From contig CACJLN010000005.1 in the NCBI GenBank assembly GCA_902594255.1, positions 20,639-84,638 of the forward strand: 64,000 nucleotides of DNA. The letters run 5' to 3'. The notes beneath the pieces were generated by a model. It did not search any database, was not told the origin of the DNA, and worked only from the letters and a program-made list of their open reading frames with translations. Every line of letters begins with the position of its first letter. Positions within the stretch are counted from its first letter, which is position 1. A program made the translations under genes and the position numbers. Below, piece after piece: positions 36,926 through 47,697 of this stretch. This DNA comes from an uncultured Pelagibacteraceae bacterium. Its GTDB lineage: Bacteria; Pseudomonadota; Alphaproteobacteria; Pelagibacterales; Pelagibacteraceae.

Positions 36926-37489
36926 ATGAAAAATGAAGCACCATTACAAAACTTGGCTGATTTCGACAATAAATCCTTACTTATTGTTGATGACGATAAT
37001 CCTTTCAGAGAAAGGTTGGCACGAGCTATGGAAAAGAAGGGTTTTGAGGTTATTCAAGCTGAAGGTGTAAAAAAAGGCATAGATACAGTCAAATCTAAAA
37101 AACCAGGTTTCGCGGTGGTAGATCTTAGGTTGGGAGATGGAAATGGATTAGAGGTAGTTAAAGAAATCCAAAATACCAATTCATCTAGCAGAATTATAAT
37201 GTTAACTGGTTATGGAAATATTCCAACAGCAGTAGCTGCTATTAAAGAAGGGGCGATTGATTATTTAGCAAAACCAGCAGATGCCGACGATGTTGAAAAA
37301 GCTTTGTTAGCCGATCCGTTAAAAAAAGCGGCTCCACCAGAAAATCCAATGTCAGCAGACAGAGTAAAATGGGAGCATATTCACAGAGTGTTTGAATTGT
37401 GCAATAGAAACGTATCCGAAACAGCTAGAAGATTAAAAATGCATAGAAGAACTCTTCAAAGAATTCTTTCAAAAAGATCCCCTAAATAA
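36926..37489 (+). CDS. regA: RegA/PrrA/ActR-type redox response regulator
   Basis: Receiver LLIVDDDNPFRERLARAMEKKGF; C-terminal Fis-type HTH NRNVSETARRLKMHRRTLQRIL. Confidence 0.95.
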   Translation: MKNEAPLQNLADFDNKSLLIVDDDNPFRERLARAMEKKGFEVIQAEGVKKGIDTVKSKKPGFAVVDLRLGDGNGLEVVKEIQNTNSSSRIIMLTGYGNIPTAVAAIKEGAIDYLAKPADADDVEKALLADPLKKAAPPENPMSADRVKWEHIHRVFELCNRNVSETARRLKMHRRTLQRILSKRSPK

Positions 37490-38033
37490 ATTTTCTAAAT
37501 TTTAAAACATACTTGGAAATAACTGTAAGCAAAACAATCTTAAATAATTCTGCTAATAAGAATGGTGTTACTCCTAATTGAAAAATAGGTTTATCCCAAC
37601 CTATTAGAGTTCCTAGCCACAACACCCCTAAGATATAAATTATTGAAACTGCTACTACTAACTTAATAAAAATAATAAAATAATTATCTTTGATTTTAAC
37701 AAACGAAGCTAAAAAACTAGCAAAGATGAATCCTATAAGGTAGCCCATAGTAGGGCCAGTGAAATAAACTAAACCCACACCTCTTTCAGGAGAATTAGAA
37801 AAAACTGGCAATCCTAAAACACCCTCTATTAAATATAATCCAACTGTAGAAATTGCGATTTTGTATCCAAAGCAGACACCTAAAAATAAAACCATAAAGG
37901 TTTGCATTGTCATAGGCACTGGATAAAAAGGTATTTTAATTTTTGCAGAGATTGCGAGCATTACTGAACCAAAAAAAATTACAATTACTGATTTAATTAT
38001 TTGTGTGTGAGTATTTTGCTTTATAAGGTCCAT
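37482..38033 (-). CDS. bioY: biotin transporter BioY
   Basis: IPFYPVPMTMQTFMVLFLGVCFG, GPTMGYLIGF. Confidence 0.93.
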   Translation of the reverse strand: MDLIKQNTHTQIIKSVIVIFFGSVMLAISAKIKIPFYPVPMTMQTFMVLFLGVCFGYKIAISTVGLYLIEGVLGLPVFSNSPERGVGLVYFTGPTMGYLIGFIFASFLASFVKIKDNYFIIFIKLVVAVSIIYILGVLWLGTLIGWDKPIFQLGVTPFLLAELFKIVLLTVISKYVLKFRKFI

Positions 38034-38079
38034 AAAAAATAATACTCTTATTTCAATACATAATCTATATTTATTTATA

Positions 38080-40854
38080 ATGAGTAAAATTCAAAAATCT
38101 GATCATTTTTATCTGATTGATGGCTCAGGTTATATTTTTAGGGCTTATTATGCTTTACCACCTTTAACACGTAAAAGTGATGGACTGCCAACCGGTGCTG
38201 TAAGTGGATTTTGCAGTATGTTATTTAAATTATTAGAAGACTCTAAATCAAATCAAAATAAACAAAAGCCCACACACTTTGCAGTTATTTTTGACTCAGC
38301 AAGAAAAACTTTTAGAAATGAAATTTACCGTGACTATAAAGCGAACCGATCTGAAGCACCAGACGATTTAGCTCCACAATTTGAATACATTAGAAAATCT
38401 GTTTTGGCATTTAATCTACCTTCAGTTGAGCTCGCCAACTATGAAGCAGATGACCTTATTGCAACCTATGTAGACCAAATTTTAAAAAAAGGTGCAAATG
38501 TTACAATTGTATCTTCAGATAAGGATTTAATGCAATTATTCAAAAAAAATGTCCGAATTTATGATCCGATGAAAAATAGATTTATTTCTGATGAAGATGT
38601 ACAAAAAAAGTTTGGAGTAGACTCTTCAAAAGTAATTGATGTTCAGGCTTTAGCTGGAGACAGCAGTGATAATGTTCCCGGTGTGCCTGGTATAGGAGTA
38701 AAAACAGCAGCAGAATTGATAAATAAATATGGAAATTTAGAAACACTTTTAAAATCTGTTAATGAAATTAAGCAGAATAAAAGAAGAGAAACAATTATTG
38801 AGAATAAAGACAAAGCATTAATTAGTAAGAAATTAGTTACTTTAAAAAATGATGCTCCTGTAGACAGATCTTTAACAGAGTTTCAATTAAAGGAAATCGA
38901 TAAAGACAAACTTTATAAATTTTTAAGAGAAATGGAGTTTAATAGATTGTTAAGCTCAGCAATTTCAGCTTATGGTGAACCGAAACTTACCTCAGAAAAA
39001 GATATTGTTAAAACCGACGAAAAACAAAAAGCTATAGATAGAAAAAAATATTATTTAATAACAAATCTTGACGAAATCGACAGCTGGATTAAAGAGGCTG
39101 AGGAAGCAGGAGAAGTGGCTGTAGATACAGAAACCAATTCCCTTGATCCTCATCAAGCAGATCTTATTGGAATTTCACTTAGTTCTAAAATTGGTAAAGC
39201 TTGCTATATTCCTGTAGGGCATAAATCAAAAAAAAATATTGATAAAGATCAAACATTAAAAAAACTTAAACCTTTGCTCGAGGACCCGAGTATAAAAAAA
39301 ATAGGGCAAAATATTAAGTTTGATTTCATTGTGCTATTTAAACACGGTATTGAGATTACATCTATGGAAGATACCATGCTTATGTCGTACGTGTTAGACT
39401 CTGGTAAAAATAGACACAATATGGATACTTTATCCGAAATTCATTTAAATCATAAACCGATAGCATTTAAAGACTTAGTTGGTACTGGAAAAAAAGAAAT
39501 TAATTTTAGTTTTGTTGATTTAGAAAAGGCCAAAGATTATGCAGCAGAAGACGCTGATGTTACTTTTAGATTATATAAAAAATTTAATAAAAGTTTGAAA
39601 GACGAGAAAATGATCAATATTTACGAAACATTTGAAAAACCAATGATAAAAATTTTAGCTGATATGGAAATAGAAGGTATTAAAATTGATAATGATTTTC
39701 TTAAGACTCTGTCTTCGAAATTTGGGAAAAAAATTGAAAAAATTCAACGTGAAGTTTATAAAATATCAAAAAAAGAATTTAATATTGCATCTCCAAAACA
39801 GCTTGGTGAGGTTTTGTATAATGATCTTAAGATTTCAGACTTAAAAAAAACCAAAAAAGGAAGCTTTGCAACTAGTGCATCAGTATTAGAGGATTTAGCT
39901 TTTAAAGGCCATAAGTTTCCACAATTAGTTTTAGATTGGAGGCAAATCTCAAAATTAAAGAATACTTATTCGGACACTCTTCCAGAGCATATTAATCCAA
40001 AAACTAAAAGAATACATACCTCCTTTTTACTGGCAGCGACTACAACAGGAAGACTAGCTTCAAGTGATCCAAATTTACAGAATATTCCCATAAAGTCTGA
40101 GGACGGTAAGGATATTAGGAAAGCATTCATTGCAGAAAAAGGTCTCTCTTTAATTTCAGCAGATTATAATCAAATTGAAATGAGAATTTTAGCTGATTTA
40201 GCTGATGTTAAAGAGTTAAAAAAAGCTTTTAGAAATAACGAAGATATTCATTCTTTAACAGCTAGTCAGATATTTAATATTGGTATCAATAAAGTTAATG
40301 AAGATCAAAGAAGAAAAGCAAAAGCAATAAACTTTGGTATTATTTACGGTATCTCTCAATATGGGTTAGCTAAACAAATAAATGTATCTAACCAAGACGC
40401 TGAGGAATTTTTGAATGCATATTTTGCTAAGTTTCCAGAAATAAAATTATATATGGATAAAACAATCAAATTTTGTAGAAAAAGTGGTTATGTGAATAAT
40501 ATCTTCGGAAGAAAATCTCATTTCATAAATATTAATGACAAAAACTATAATGTTAGAAACTTCCAAGAACGTGCAGCCATAAATGCTCCAATTCAAGGAT
40601 CTGCGTCTGAAATTATGAGATTGGCGATGATCAGGCTTGACAAAAGACTTAAAGAGCAAAAAAATAAAAAAACGAAAATGTTACTTCAAATTCATGATGA
40701 GCTTATTTTTGAAACTTCTAAAGAAGAAGTGAAAAGAATCAGCAAAATTATAATAGAAGAAATGTCAAGCGTAGTTAAAAGCGAACAGCACTCATTTTCA
40801 ATACCATTAACTGTAGATTTGAATATAGGTGATAATTGGGGTGAACTTCATTAA
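38080..40854 (+). CDS. polA: DNA polymerase I
   Basis: 5' nuclease (GVPGIGVKTAAELI), 3'-5' exonuclease (AVDTETNSLD), polymerase (ADYNQIEMRILA, QIHDELIFE). Confidence 0.97.
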   Translation: MSKIQKSDHFYLIDGSGYIFRAYYALPPLTRKSDGLPTGAVSGFCSMLFKLLEDSKSNQNKQKPTHFAVIFDSARKTFRNEIYRDYKANRSEAPDDLAPQFEYIRKSVLAFNLPSVELANYEADDLIATYVDQILKKGANVTIVSSDKDLMQLFKKNVRIYDPMKNRFISDEDVQKKFGVDSSKVIDVQALAGDSSDNVPGVPGIGVKTAAELINKYGNLETLLKSVNEIKQNKRRETIIENKDKALISKKLVTLKNDAPVDRSLTEFQLKEIDKDKLYKFLREMEFNRLLSSAISAYGEPKLTSEKDIVKTDEKQKAIDRKKYYLITNLDEIDSWIKEAEEAGEVAVDTETNSLDPHQADLIGISLSSKIGKACYIPVGHKSKKNIDKDQTLKKLKPLLEDPSIKKIGQNIKFDFIVLFKHGIEITSMEDTMLMSYVLDSGKNRHNMDTLSEIHLNHKPIAFKDLVGTGKKEINFSFVDLEKAKDYAAEDADVTFRLYKKFNKSLKDEKMINIYETFEKPMIKILADMEIEGIKIDNDFLKTLSSKFGKKIEKIQREVYKISKKEFNIASPKQLGEVLYNDLKISDLKKTKKGSFATSASVLEDLAFKGHKFPQLVLDWRQISKLKNTYSDTLPEHINPKTKRIHTSFLLAATTTGRLASSDPNLQNIPIKSEDGKDIRKAFIAEKGLSLISADYNQIEMRILADLADVKELKKAFRNNEDIHSLTASQIFNIGINKVNEDQRRKAKAINFGIIYGISQYGLAKQINVSNQDAEEFLNAYFAKFPEIKLYMDKTIKFCRKSGYVNNIFGRKSHFININDKNYNVRNFQERAAINAPIQGSASEIMRLAMIRLDKRLKEQKNKKTKMLLQIHDELIFETSKEEVKRISKIIIEEMSSVVKSEQHSFSIPLTVDLNIGDNWGELH

Positions 40855-40904
40855 TTAAATTTGATTGCCCAAATTAGAACAATTTAGTATTTTTATAATG
40901 CGCT

Positions 40905-41612
40905 ATGCATAAACAAGTAATCGCATTAATAGATGATGATCGTAATATTTTGACAAGTTTAAGTATTGCGTTGGAGAAAGAAGGATTTAAAGTTCAGACA
41001 TATATCGATGGTGAAAGTGCGCTAATAGGTCTAACAAGAACACCCCCTGATCTTGCAATAGTCGATATTAAGATGCCTAAAATGGATGGTGAAGAGTTAC
41101 TAAAAAAATTAAGAAAAAAAACCTCTTTACCAGTAATTTTCCTAACATCCAAGGATGACGAAATTGATGAGTTGCTTGGATTAAAATTGGGTGCTGATGA
41201 TTTTGTAAAAAAATCAGGAGGTTTTTCTATTAAAGTGCTCATTGAGAGAATAAGAGTTCAACTTAGAAAAAAAGATTCTAAAGACTCTATTGAAGAAAAT
41301 AAAAGTATTATATCTCATGGAAAACTAAAGTTGGACCCATCCCAACTTGAATGTGAATGGGATGGTAAACAGTTACCAGATAAATTAACAACCACTGAAT
41401 TTTTGTTAGTTAAAGAATTGGCTAAAAGACCTGGAATTATCAAAGAGAGAGGACAATTGATGGACATAGCCTATAGGGAAGATACAGATATTGAAGATAG
41501 AACAATAGATAGTCACGTAAAAAGAATTAGAAAAAAATTTAAAAAGGTTGATCCTGAATTTTCAGCTATTGAAACAAGATATGGGAGTGGTTATAGGTGG
41601 AATGTTAGCTGA
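40905..41612 (+). CDS. chvI: OmpR-family response regulator, ChvI type
   Basis: IALIDDDRNILTSLSIALE; winged-helix C-terminus DRTIDSHVKRIRKKF; paired with ChvG-type kinase. Confidence 0.9.
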   Translation: MHKQVIALIDDDRNILTSLSIALEKEGFKVQTYIDGESALIGLTRTPPDLAIVDIKMPKMDGEELLKKLRKKTSLPVIFLTSKDDEIDELLGLKLGADDFVKKSGGFSIKVLIERIRVQLRKKDSKDSIEENKSIISHGKLKLDPSQLECEWDGKQLPDKLTTTEFLLVKELAKRPGIIKERGQLMDIAYREDTDIEDRTIDSHVKRIRKKFKKVDPEFSAIETRYGSGYRWNVS

Positions 41613-43153
41613 TGTTCAACAAAATACTTAAAGATTTATCTATTCTAAAAAAATTTCTATTTATTAATTTAATTTTTTTTACAATTATTGGATTATTTAC
41701 ATTTATTTATATAAAAAATGTGCAACCAAACCTGATAAAAAAAAAATCTTCTAATCACATTGAGGTGATTAATAATACAATTAGTAATTTAACAAGACTA
41801 AATGTTAACTTTGTTGAGGAGGATATTAGACGATTTTTATTGTCTACAAGATTTTTATTTCAGAATCTTGATAGAGTAATATTCTTTGATAATAATTTAA
41901 ATTTAGTCGGTGACACAGATACATTAGATCTGGATCCTAGATCATTTTCTTCAAGACTTGATATTATAGAATTAGAAACTTTAAACGAGAAGAAATCAAA
42001 AGAAATAGTAGAAAAGAAAAATATTGATATTGGAAAAAAAAAAACAGTTTCTTTAAATGAGGTATTGTTAAATTATTCTACTTCAAAGGATTTTGGGATT
42101 CCATTTACATTCACTCAAGAAGAATTTAATAAATTCAAATTAACTACCATCAAAAATGTAATGCAAAATGGTAAAAATATTGGTTATTTAGCTATAAGCG
42201 AAAATGCTAATGATATAAAAGCGGCGATTGATGAGAGAAAAACTTTTATCATTAGAACTGCAATTGCTGTAGGTATAGTGATATTAATTTTTTCTTTTGT
42301 TTTGAATAGATATTTTTTAAAACCAATTAAAAATCTAGTTAGTTATACAAAAACAATTAAAGATAAAAAACAAAAAACAACAAATATAGACAACTTAAAA
42401 CTGAGAAATGATGAGCTTGGTTTATTGTCTAGTTCTTTAGATGACATGACGCTTGAACTGCAAAAAAGAATAAGACATGCTGAAAATTTTTCTACTGATC
42501 TGGTCCATGAAATAAGAAATCCACTTGCTTCTTTAAAAAGTGCCTCAGAAATTCTACATGACACAAATGACATTACACAAAGGATTAAATTGATCGATAT
42601 ATTAAGTCATGACGTTCAAAGAATTGAAAGATTAATTACTGATTACTCTCAAATGCTAAAGGATGAAGTTGCCTTGAGTAAGGAGAATATTAAAAAAATA
42701 GATATTGAACCGATTATTAAATCTGTTGTTGATGATTTTAATAATCTTTACAAATTAAAGAGAGGAATAAAAATTTTTTATGAAAATGACCAAAAAAAAG
42801 AATATTTTATTAATGGAATTGAGAATAGAATTGAGCAAATGATAGCAAATCTTTTGGATAATGCAGTATCTTTTAGTGAGGATAACAAAGAAGTTTTGGT
42901 AAAAATATTTAAATCAGATAAAGATAATGTGATTGTAAATGTCCTAGATGAAGGTAAAGGTTTTATAGAAAAAGATACAAAAAAGATATTCAATAGATTT
43001 TATAGTAATAGGCCTGATAAATTTGGACAACACTCTGGATTAGGTTTGAATATAGTAAAAAATTTAGTGGATTTACATAATGCTACAATTAAAGCTTCCA
43101 ATAGAACTGACCAAAAAGGAGCTAAAATTGAAATAGAGTTCCCTCAAGTTTAA
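41612..43153 (+). CDS. chvG: sensor histidine kinase, ChvG type
   Basis: TM segments, HAMP, FSTDLVHEIRNPLASLKSA H-box, GLGLNIVKNLV G-box. Confidence 0.9.
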   Translation: MFNKILKDLSILKKFLFINLIFFTIIGLFTFIYIKNVQPNLIKKKSSNHIEVINNTISNLTRLNVNFVEEDIRRFLLSTRFLFQNLDRVIFFDNNLNLVGDTDTLDLDPRSFSSRLDIIELETLNEKKSKEIVEKKNIDIGKKKTVSLNEVLLNYSTSKDFGIPFTFTQEEFNKFKLTTIKNVMQNGKNIGYLAISENANDIKAAIDERKTFIIRTAIAVGIVILIFSFVLNRYFLKPIKNLVSYTKTIKDKKQKTTNIDNLKLRNDELGLLSSSLDDMTLELQKRIRHAENFSTDLVHEIRNPLASLKSASEILHDTNDITQRIKLIDILSHDVQRIERLITDYSQMLKDEVALSKENIKKIDIEPIIKSVVDDFNNLYKLKRGIKIFYENDQKKEYFINGIENRIEQMIANLLDNAVSFSEDNKEVLVKIFKSDKDNVIVNVLDEGKGFIEKDTKKIFNRFYSNRPDKFGQHSGLGLNIVKNLVDLHNATIKASNRTDQKGAKIEIEFPQV

Positions 43154-43198
43154 AGAGTTCTATTGATTAATTAATTCTTTATTGTTAGAAGAACGTTC

Positions 43199-44485
43199 AT
43201 GGAAGATTTCAAAGTAAAAGATTTATCTCAAGCAGAATTTGGACGTAAAGAAATTTCAATAGCTGAAAGTGAAATGCCTGGATTGATGGCTTTGAGGGAA
43301 GAGTATGTTGGAAAGCATCCTCTTAAAGGAGCAAAAATTGTTGGCTGTCTACACATGACAATACAAACAGCAGTGTTAATCGAAACATTAGTTTATCTTG
43401 GAGCTGAAGTGAGATGGTCATCTTGTAATATTTTCTCAACCCAAGACCACGCAGCAGCAGCAATAGCAAAAGCTGGAATACCAGTATATGCATGGAAAGG
43501 CGAAACAGAGGACGAATATTGGTGGTGCGTTAAACAAACTATCGAAGGTAAAAAAGATTGGAAACCAAACATGATTCTGGATGATGGAGGAGATTTAACA
43601 GCTTTAATGCATAAAGAATATAAAGATTTAATGAAAGATGTGAAAGGTTTATCTGAGGAGACCACCACTGGTGTATTAGCGCTAAAAAAAATGGAAAAGG
43701 AGAAAACTTTGTTAGTGCCTGCAATTAATGTTAATGACTCTGTTACAAAATCAAAATTTGATAATTTATACGGTTGTAGAGAGAGTTTAGTTGATGGAAT
43801 TAAACGAGCTACAGATGTAATGATGTCTGGAAAAGTAGCAATTGTAGCAGGCTTTGGAGATGTTGGAAAAGGTAGTGCAGCATCTTTAAGACAATCAGGT
43901 GCAAGAGTAATGATTACAGAAACAGATCCAATATGTGCATTACAAGCAGCTATGGAAGGATATGAAGTAGTAACGATGGACGATATGATAAGTGAAGCAG
44001 ATATTGTTGTTACTGCAACTGGCAATAAAGATATCGTTACAGCTGATCACATGAGAGAAATGAAAGATCGGGCTATTTTATGTAATATTGGACATTTTGA
44101 TAATGAGATACAGGTTGATGCACTTAAAAACTATAAATGGGATGAAATTAAACCTCAAGTACACGAAATAACTTTACCAAGCAAAAAAAGAATAATTTTA
44201 CTTGCAGAGGGCAGGTTAGTAAATTTAGGTTGTGCAACAGGACACCCTAGCTTTGTTATGAGCGCTTCATTTACAAATCAAGTTATTGCACAAATCGAAT
44301 TATGGAATAATTCTAAAAATTACGAAAAAAAAGTTTATGTATTGCCAAAACACTTGGATGAGAAAGTTGCCACATTACATCTTAAAAAGGTAGGTGCAAA
44401 GTTGACTAAATTATCAAAGGATCAGGCAGATTATATTAGTGTTAAAGTTGAAGGCCCTTATAAACCAGATGCTTACCGCTACTAA
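43199..44485 (+). CDS. ahcY: S-adenosylhomocysteine hydrolase
   Basis: [36 protein letters not shown]-terminus. Confidence 0.97.
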   Translation: MEDFKVKDLSQAEFGRKEISIAESEMPGLMALREEYVGKHPLKGAKIVGCLHMTIQTAVLIETLVYLGAEVRWSSCNIFSTQDHAAAAIAKAGIPVYAWKGETEDEYWWCVKQTIEGKKDWKPNMILDDGGDLTALMHKEYKDLMKDVKGLSEETTTGVLALKKMEKEKTLLVPAINVNDSVTKSKFDNLYGCRESLVDGIKRATDVMMSGKVAIVAGFGDVGKGSAASLRQSGARVMITETDPICALQAAMEGYEVVTMDDMISEADIVVTATGNKDIVTADHMREMKDRAILCNIGHFDNEIQVDALKNYKWDEIKPQVHEITLPSKKRIILLAEGRLVNLGCATGHPSFVMSASFTNQVIAQIELWNNSKNYEKKVYVLPKHLDEKVATLHLKKVGAKLTKLSKDQADYISVKVEGPYKPDAYRY

Positions 44486-44921
44486 GAGCACAAAAATAAA
44501 GTTAAACTCAGAAAATATAACAAAAGAATTTGCTGATACTCTTTCATCAAAAATTAAAGTTGGAGATATAATTTTCTTATACGGTGAGATAGGTGTAGGT
44601 AAGACCACATTTGTAAAATATTTAATCAACATTATTCAAAAGAAAAACAAATTAGAACCATCTGAGGTAACCAGTCCTACTTTTAATATATTGAACGAGT
44701 ATCAAATTAAGCAGATAAAAATAAATCATTATGATCTATTTAGACTTAAATCTGTAAATGAAGTTAAAAATTTAGGTTTATTTGATGATAGTTCTAAATC
44801 AATCACTTTAATCGAATGGCCACAATTAATTCAAGAAAAACCAAAAAATCTGATAGAATTGACTTTTACATATGAGAATGATTATCAAATAAGAACAGTT
44901 CAAGTTAAGGGTCTCAATTAG
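44469..44921 (+). CDS. tsaE: tRNA t6A biosynthesis ATPase TsaE
   Basis: Walker [29 protein letters not shown]; start taken at ATG 44469 (17-nt overlap with ahcY). Confidence 0.92.
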   Translation: MLTATKSTKIKLNSENITKEFADTLSSKIKVGDIIFLYGEIGVGKTTFVKYLINIIQKKNKLEPSEVTSPTFNILNEYQIKQIKINHYDLFRLKSVNEVKNLGLFDDSSKSITLIEWPQLIQEKPKNLIELTFTYENDYQIRTVQVKGLN

Positions 44922-44932
44922 ATATAAATCGA

Positions 44933-45886
44933 ATGTATAAGTTTCAAAATTTAAAACTAATTGAAGGAGACGCATCTTTTAGAAAGTTTTTTCGAAATAA
45001 AATTAAAAATAAAAGTTCTATCGTAGTTTTTGCAAAGAGAGAAAAATCCAAAAATTTGGTTGTGTATGACGCAATTAATAAAATTTTAAATAAAAATAAA
45101 ATACTAGCTCCAAATTTATATAAGGAAAACTATAAAAAGGGCTATATAGAAATTCAAGATTTCGGTGATAATACAATTTTTAAAATTTTATTAAAAAAAA
45201 AAAATAATAAAATCAAATATTTTAAGAAAATATTAAAAACTTTGATGCAAATACAATCTATAAAAAATAAAGGTATTAAAGATTTTAAAAAGAAAAAATA
45301 TACAATACCAAAATATGATAAATTAATTCTTTTAAGAGAAGCTCAGTTATTTTGTGACTGGTATGCTAAAAAAAAACTAATAAAAAAAAACAGAGATGAA
45401 TTTAATAAGAATTTTAAAAGAATAACTAAAAAATTAATCTCCAACCTCCAATTAAAAAATAACGTTTTTGTTCATAGAGATTTTCATATATCCAATTTAA
45501 TGTTAGTAAATAATCGAATTGGAGTAATAGATAGCCAGGACGCTTTGATTGGAAATAAAGCATATGATTTAGCTTCTTTAGTAGATGATGTAAGATTTAA
45601 AACTCCAATTACATTCAAAAACAAAATTTACAAATATTATATTGATAAACAACATAATTTGAATAAATCAAAATTTAAAAACGATTTCGATATTTTATCA
45701 GTTATGAGAAATCTCAAAATTATTGGAATATTTACTCGTCTTGCAATAAGAGATGGTAAAAAGAGTTATATAAAATTAATTCCTAGAGCTTGGGAACTAA
45801 TTCGTATTAGAATTGATAATCAAATTTTTTCAGAATTAAAAAAACTTTTAAATCAAAATTTTAAAAAAGAATTAAATGCAAATTAG
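44933..45886 (+). CDS. amgK: AmgK-like sugar kinase (aminoglycoside phosphotransferase fold)
   Basis: EGDASFRKFFR, VHRDFHISNLMLVNNRIGVIDSQDALIG; between tsaE and murU-like gene. Confidence 0.82.
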   Translation: MYKFQNLKLIEGDASFRKFFRNKIKNKSSIVVFAKREKSKNLVVYDAINKILNKNKILAPNLYKENYKKGYIEIQDFGDNTIFKILLKKKNNKIKYFKKILKTLMQIQSIKNKGIKDFKKKKYTIPKYDKLILLREAQLFCDWYAKKKLIKKNRDEFNKNFKRITKKLISNLQLKNNVFVHRDFHISNLMLVNNRIGVIDSQDALIGNKAYDLASLVDDVRFKTPITFKNKIYKYYIDKQHNLNKSKFKNDFDILSVMRNLKIIGIFTRLAIRDGKKSYIKLIPRAWELIRIRIDNQIFSELKKLLNQNFKKELNAN

Positions 45887-46565
45887 AACAGCTCTAATAC
45901 TGTGTGCAGGTTTTGGTAAGAGGTTAAATCCATTGACAGAAAAAATTCCAAAACCACTCCTTGAACTTAATAATGTCACATTATTGGAAAACTGTATTAA
46001 CTTAGTTATTAAACTTGGTATTAAAAAAATTTTTTTAAATACATTTCATTTAAGTAAACAAATAATTAGTTTTATTAAAAAAAAAAATTTTCAAATCGAA
46101 ATTCAGATAGTTGAAGATGGTAAAGAAATTTTGGATACAGGTGGCGGGATTTTAAATATGATGAAAAAATCTTCTGATGAGGATTTCATCATTTTTAATC
46201 CTGACACGCTATGGAGTAACACCTATCATGAAGAAATTATTAAAATGCAGAATTTTTATTTTTCAAATAAACTTAACAACACCCTTCTACTTACCAATAA
46301 GATACTGAGTTTTGATAAAAATCTCTCAGGTGATTTTAATCTTAAAGATAATTTAATATATAGAGAAGATACAACAAATTTTATTTATATTGGCTGCCAA
46401 ATTTTAAATAAAAATTTATTTAATAAATATGAAGTTAAAAATTTCTCTGTCACTGAAATTTGGAATGAATTGCTGAAAAATAATGAATTAAATGGTTTTG
46501 AAAGTGTTCATCAATTTTATCATTTAACAAATTTAGAAACTTTTAGAAAATTAGAAGATTTTTAG
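45876..46565 (+). CDS. murU: nucleotidyltransferase, MurU-like
   Basis: ALILCAGFGKRLNPLTEKIPKPLLEL NTP transferase signature; downstream of amgK. Confidence 0.82.
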   Translation: MQIRTALILCAGFGKRLNPLTEKIPKPLLELNNVTLLENCINLVIKLGIKKIFLNTFHLSKQIISFIKKKNFQIEIQIVEDGKEILDTGGGILNMMKKSSDEDFIIFNPDTLWSNTYHEEIIKMQNFYFSNKLNNTLLLTNKILSFDKNLSGDFNLKDNLIYREDTTNFIYIGCQILNKNLFNKYEVKNFSVTEIWNELLKNNELNGFESVHQFYHLTNLETFRKLEDF

Positions 46566-47256
46566 ATCTTTCTTTATCTAAGTACTCACAATTTTTTATT
46601 TTGAATTTATCATCGAACTCTATTATGAGAGGATTTCCTGTTGGTATTTCTAACTTAGAGATTTGAGAACTATCTAGTTTAAATAAATACTTACATAATG
46701 CTCTTATTGAATTGCCATGAGCTGAAACTAATATATTTTTATTCAAAAGTTTTTTTTCAATTTCATCGTGAAAGTATTTGAGAACCCTTTCATATGTATC
46801 TTTCAATGATTCAGTGTCTGGAATTATTTCTTTTGGTATATTTTTGTAAGTTCCAATATTAAAAGGATGATAAGGGCTTTTTTTATCTAGTGGCTCAGGT
46901 TTTGTGTCCCAGGATCTTCGAAACTCAAATATTTTATCTTCACCAATTTTTTGAGCCATTTCTATTTTATTGAGACCAGTTAAGGCTCCATAGTGTCTTT
47001 CATTTAGTTGCCACGCTCTAGGGAAATCATCCTCATCATTTAAAATTTTTTGTATTATTTTTAAAGTATTATTTGCTCTTAACTGTAGAGATGAAAAATA
47101 TTTATCAATTTTAATATTTTTATTTTTGATTAAAAAACCTGCTTTTTCAGCCTCTAACATCCCTTTTTTAGTAAGGTCAACATCTACCCAGCCAGTAAAT
47201 CTATTTTCAAGATTCCAAACACTTTGACCATGTCTTACTAGTATTAAAAAACTCAT
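46543..47256 (-). CDS. gpmA: 2,3-bisphosphoglycerate-dependent phosphoglycerate mutase
   Basis: LVRHGQSVWNLENRFTGWVDVDLT; LNERHYGALTGLNK; SAHGNSIRAL. Confidence 0.95.
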   Translation of the reverse strand: MSFLILVRHGQSVWNLENRFTGWVDVDLTKKGMLEAEKAGFLIKNKNIKIDKYFSSLQLRANNTLKIIQKILNDEDDFPRAWQLNERHYGALTGLNKIEMAQKIGEDKIFEFRRSWDTKPEPLDKKSPYHPFNIGTYKNIPKEIIPDTESLKDTYERVLKYFHDEIEKKLLNKNILVSAHGNSIRALCKYLFKLDSSQISKLEIPTGNPLIIEFDDKFKIKNCEYLDKERSKNLLIF

Positions 47257-47301
47257 GTTGTTATTTTTAAGATATATTTATAAATAAAACTATATAATTA
47301 A

Positions 47302-47697
47302 ATGACTAATTTTTTTTCCAAATTTAAAATAATTTTTTATTTTTTAAACATTATTTTGATATTTTTGTATCTTTTTCCTGGAAGTTTATTAGGGGCAGTT
47401 ATATATAATAATAAAAATATCCAACCACAGCTAACACCAGATTTTTTTATATCTTCGAATCACTTTTATGTTTTTACTTTAATTTCAGTAACGGGTTATT
47501 TAAGTTTTATAAAAAAAAAACATATTAGTTTATTAGCAATTTATCTAATTTTTCTTTCGATTACCTTGGAAACATTTCATCTAATTATTCCAGCGAGAAG
47601 CTTTGAGTGGTCAGATTTATTAGGAAATTTATTAGGTGTCTTTATTGTAATTATTATTAATATTCTTATAAAGAAATATGGTTATTTTAAAAAATAA
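47302..47697 (+). CDS. VanZ-like small membrane protein
   Basis: 4 hydrophobic segments; R-S-F-E-W-S-D-L-L-G-N-L-L-G near C-terminus, typical of VanZ-like proteins. Confidence 0.65.
   Translation: MTNFFSKFKIIFYFLNIILIFLYLFPGSLLGAVIYNNKNIQPQLTPDFFISSNHFYVFTLISVTGYLSFIKKKHISLLAIYLIFLSITLETFHLIIPARSFEWSDLLGNLLGVFIVIIINILIKKYGYFKK

Noticed and set aside
43154-43198. Possible SAH riboswitch upstream of ahcY
   Set aside because: Only 45 bp of AT-rich sequence, without GC-rich pseudoknot elements
43393-44025. 210-aa minus-strand ORF antisense to ahcY
   Set aside because: Lies wholly inside the well-supported ahcY; low-complexity Ser/Ala/Pro-rich shadow translation with no recognisable motif
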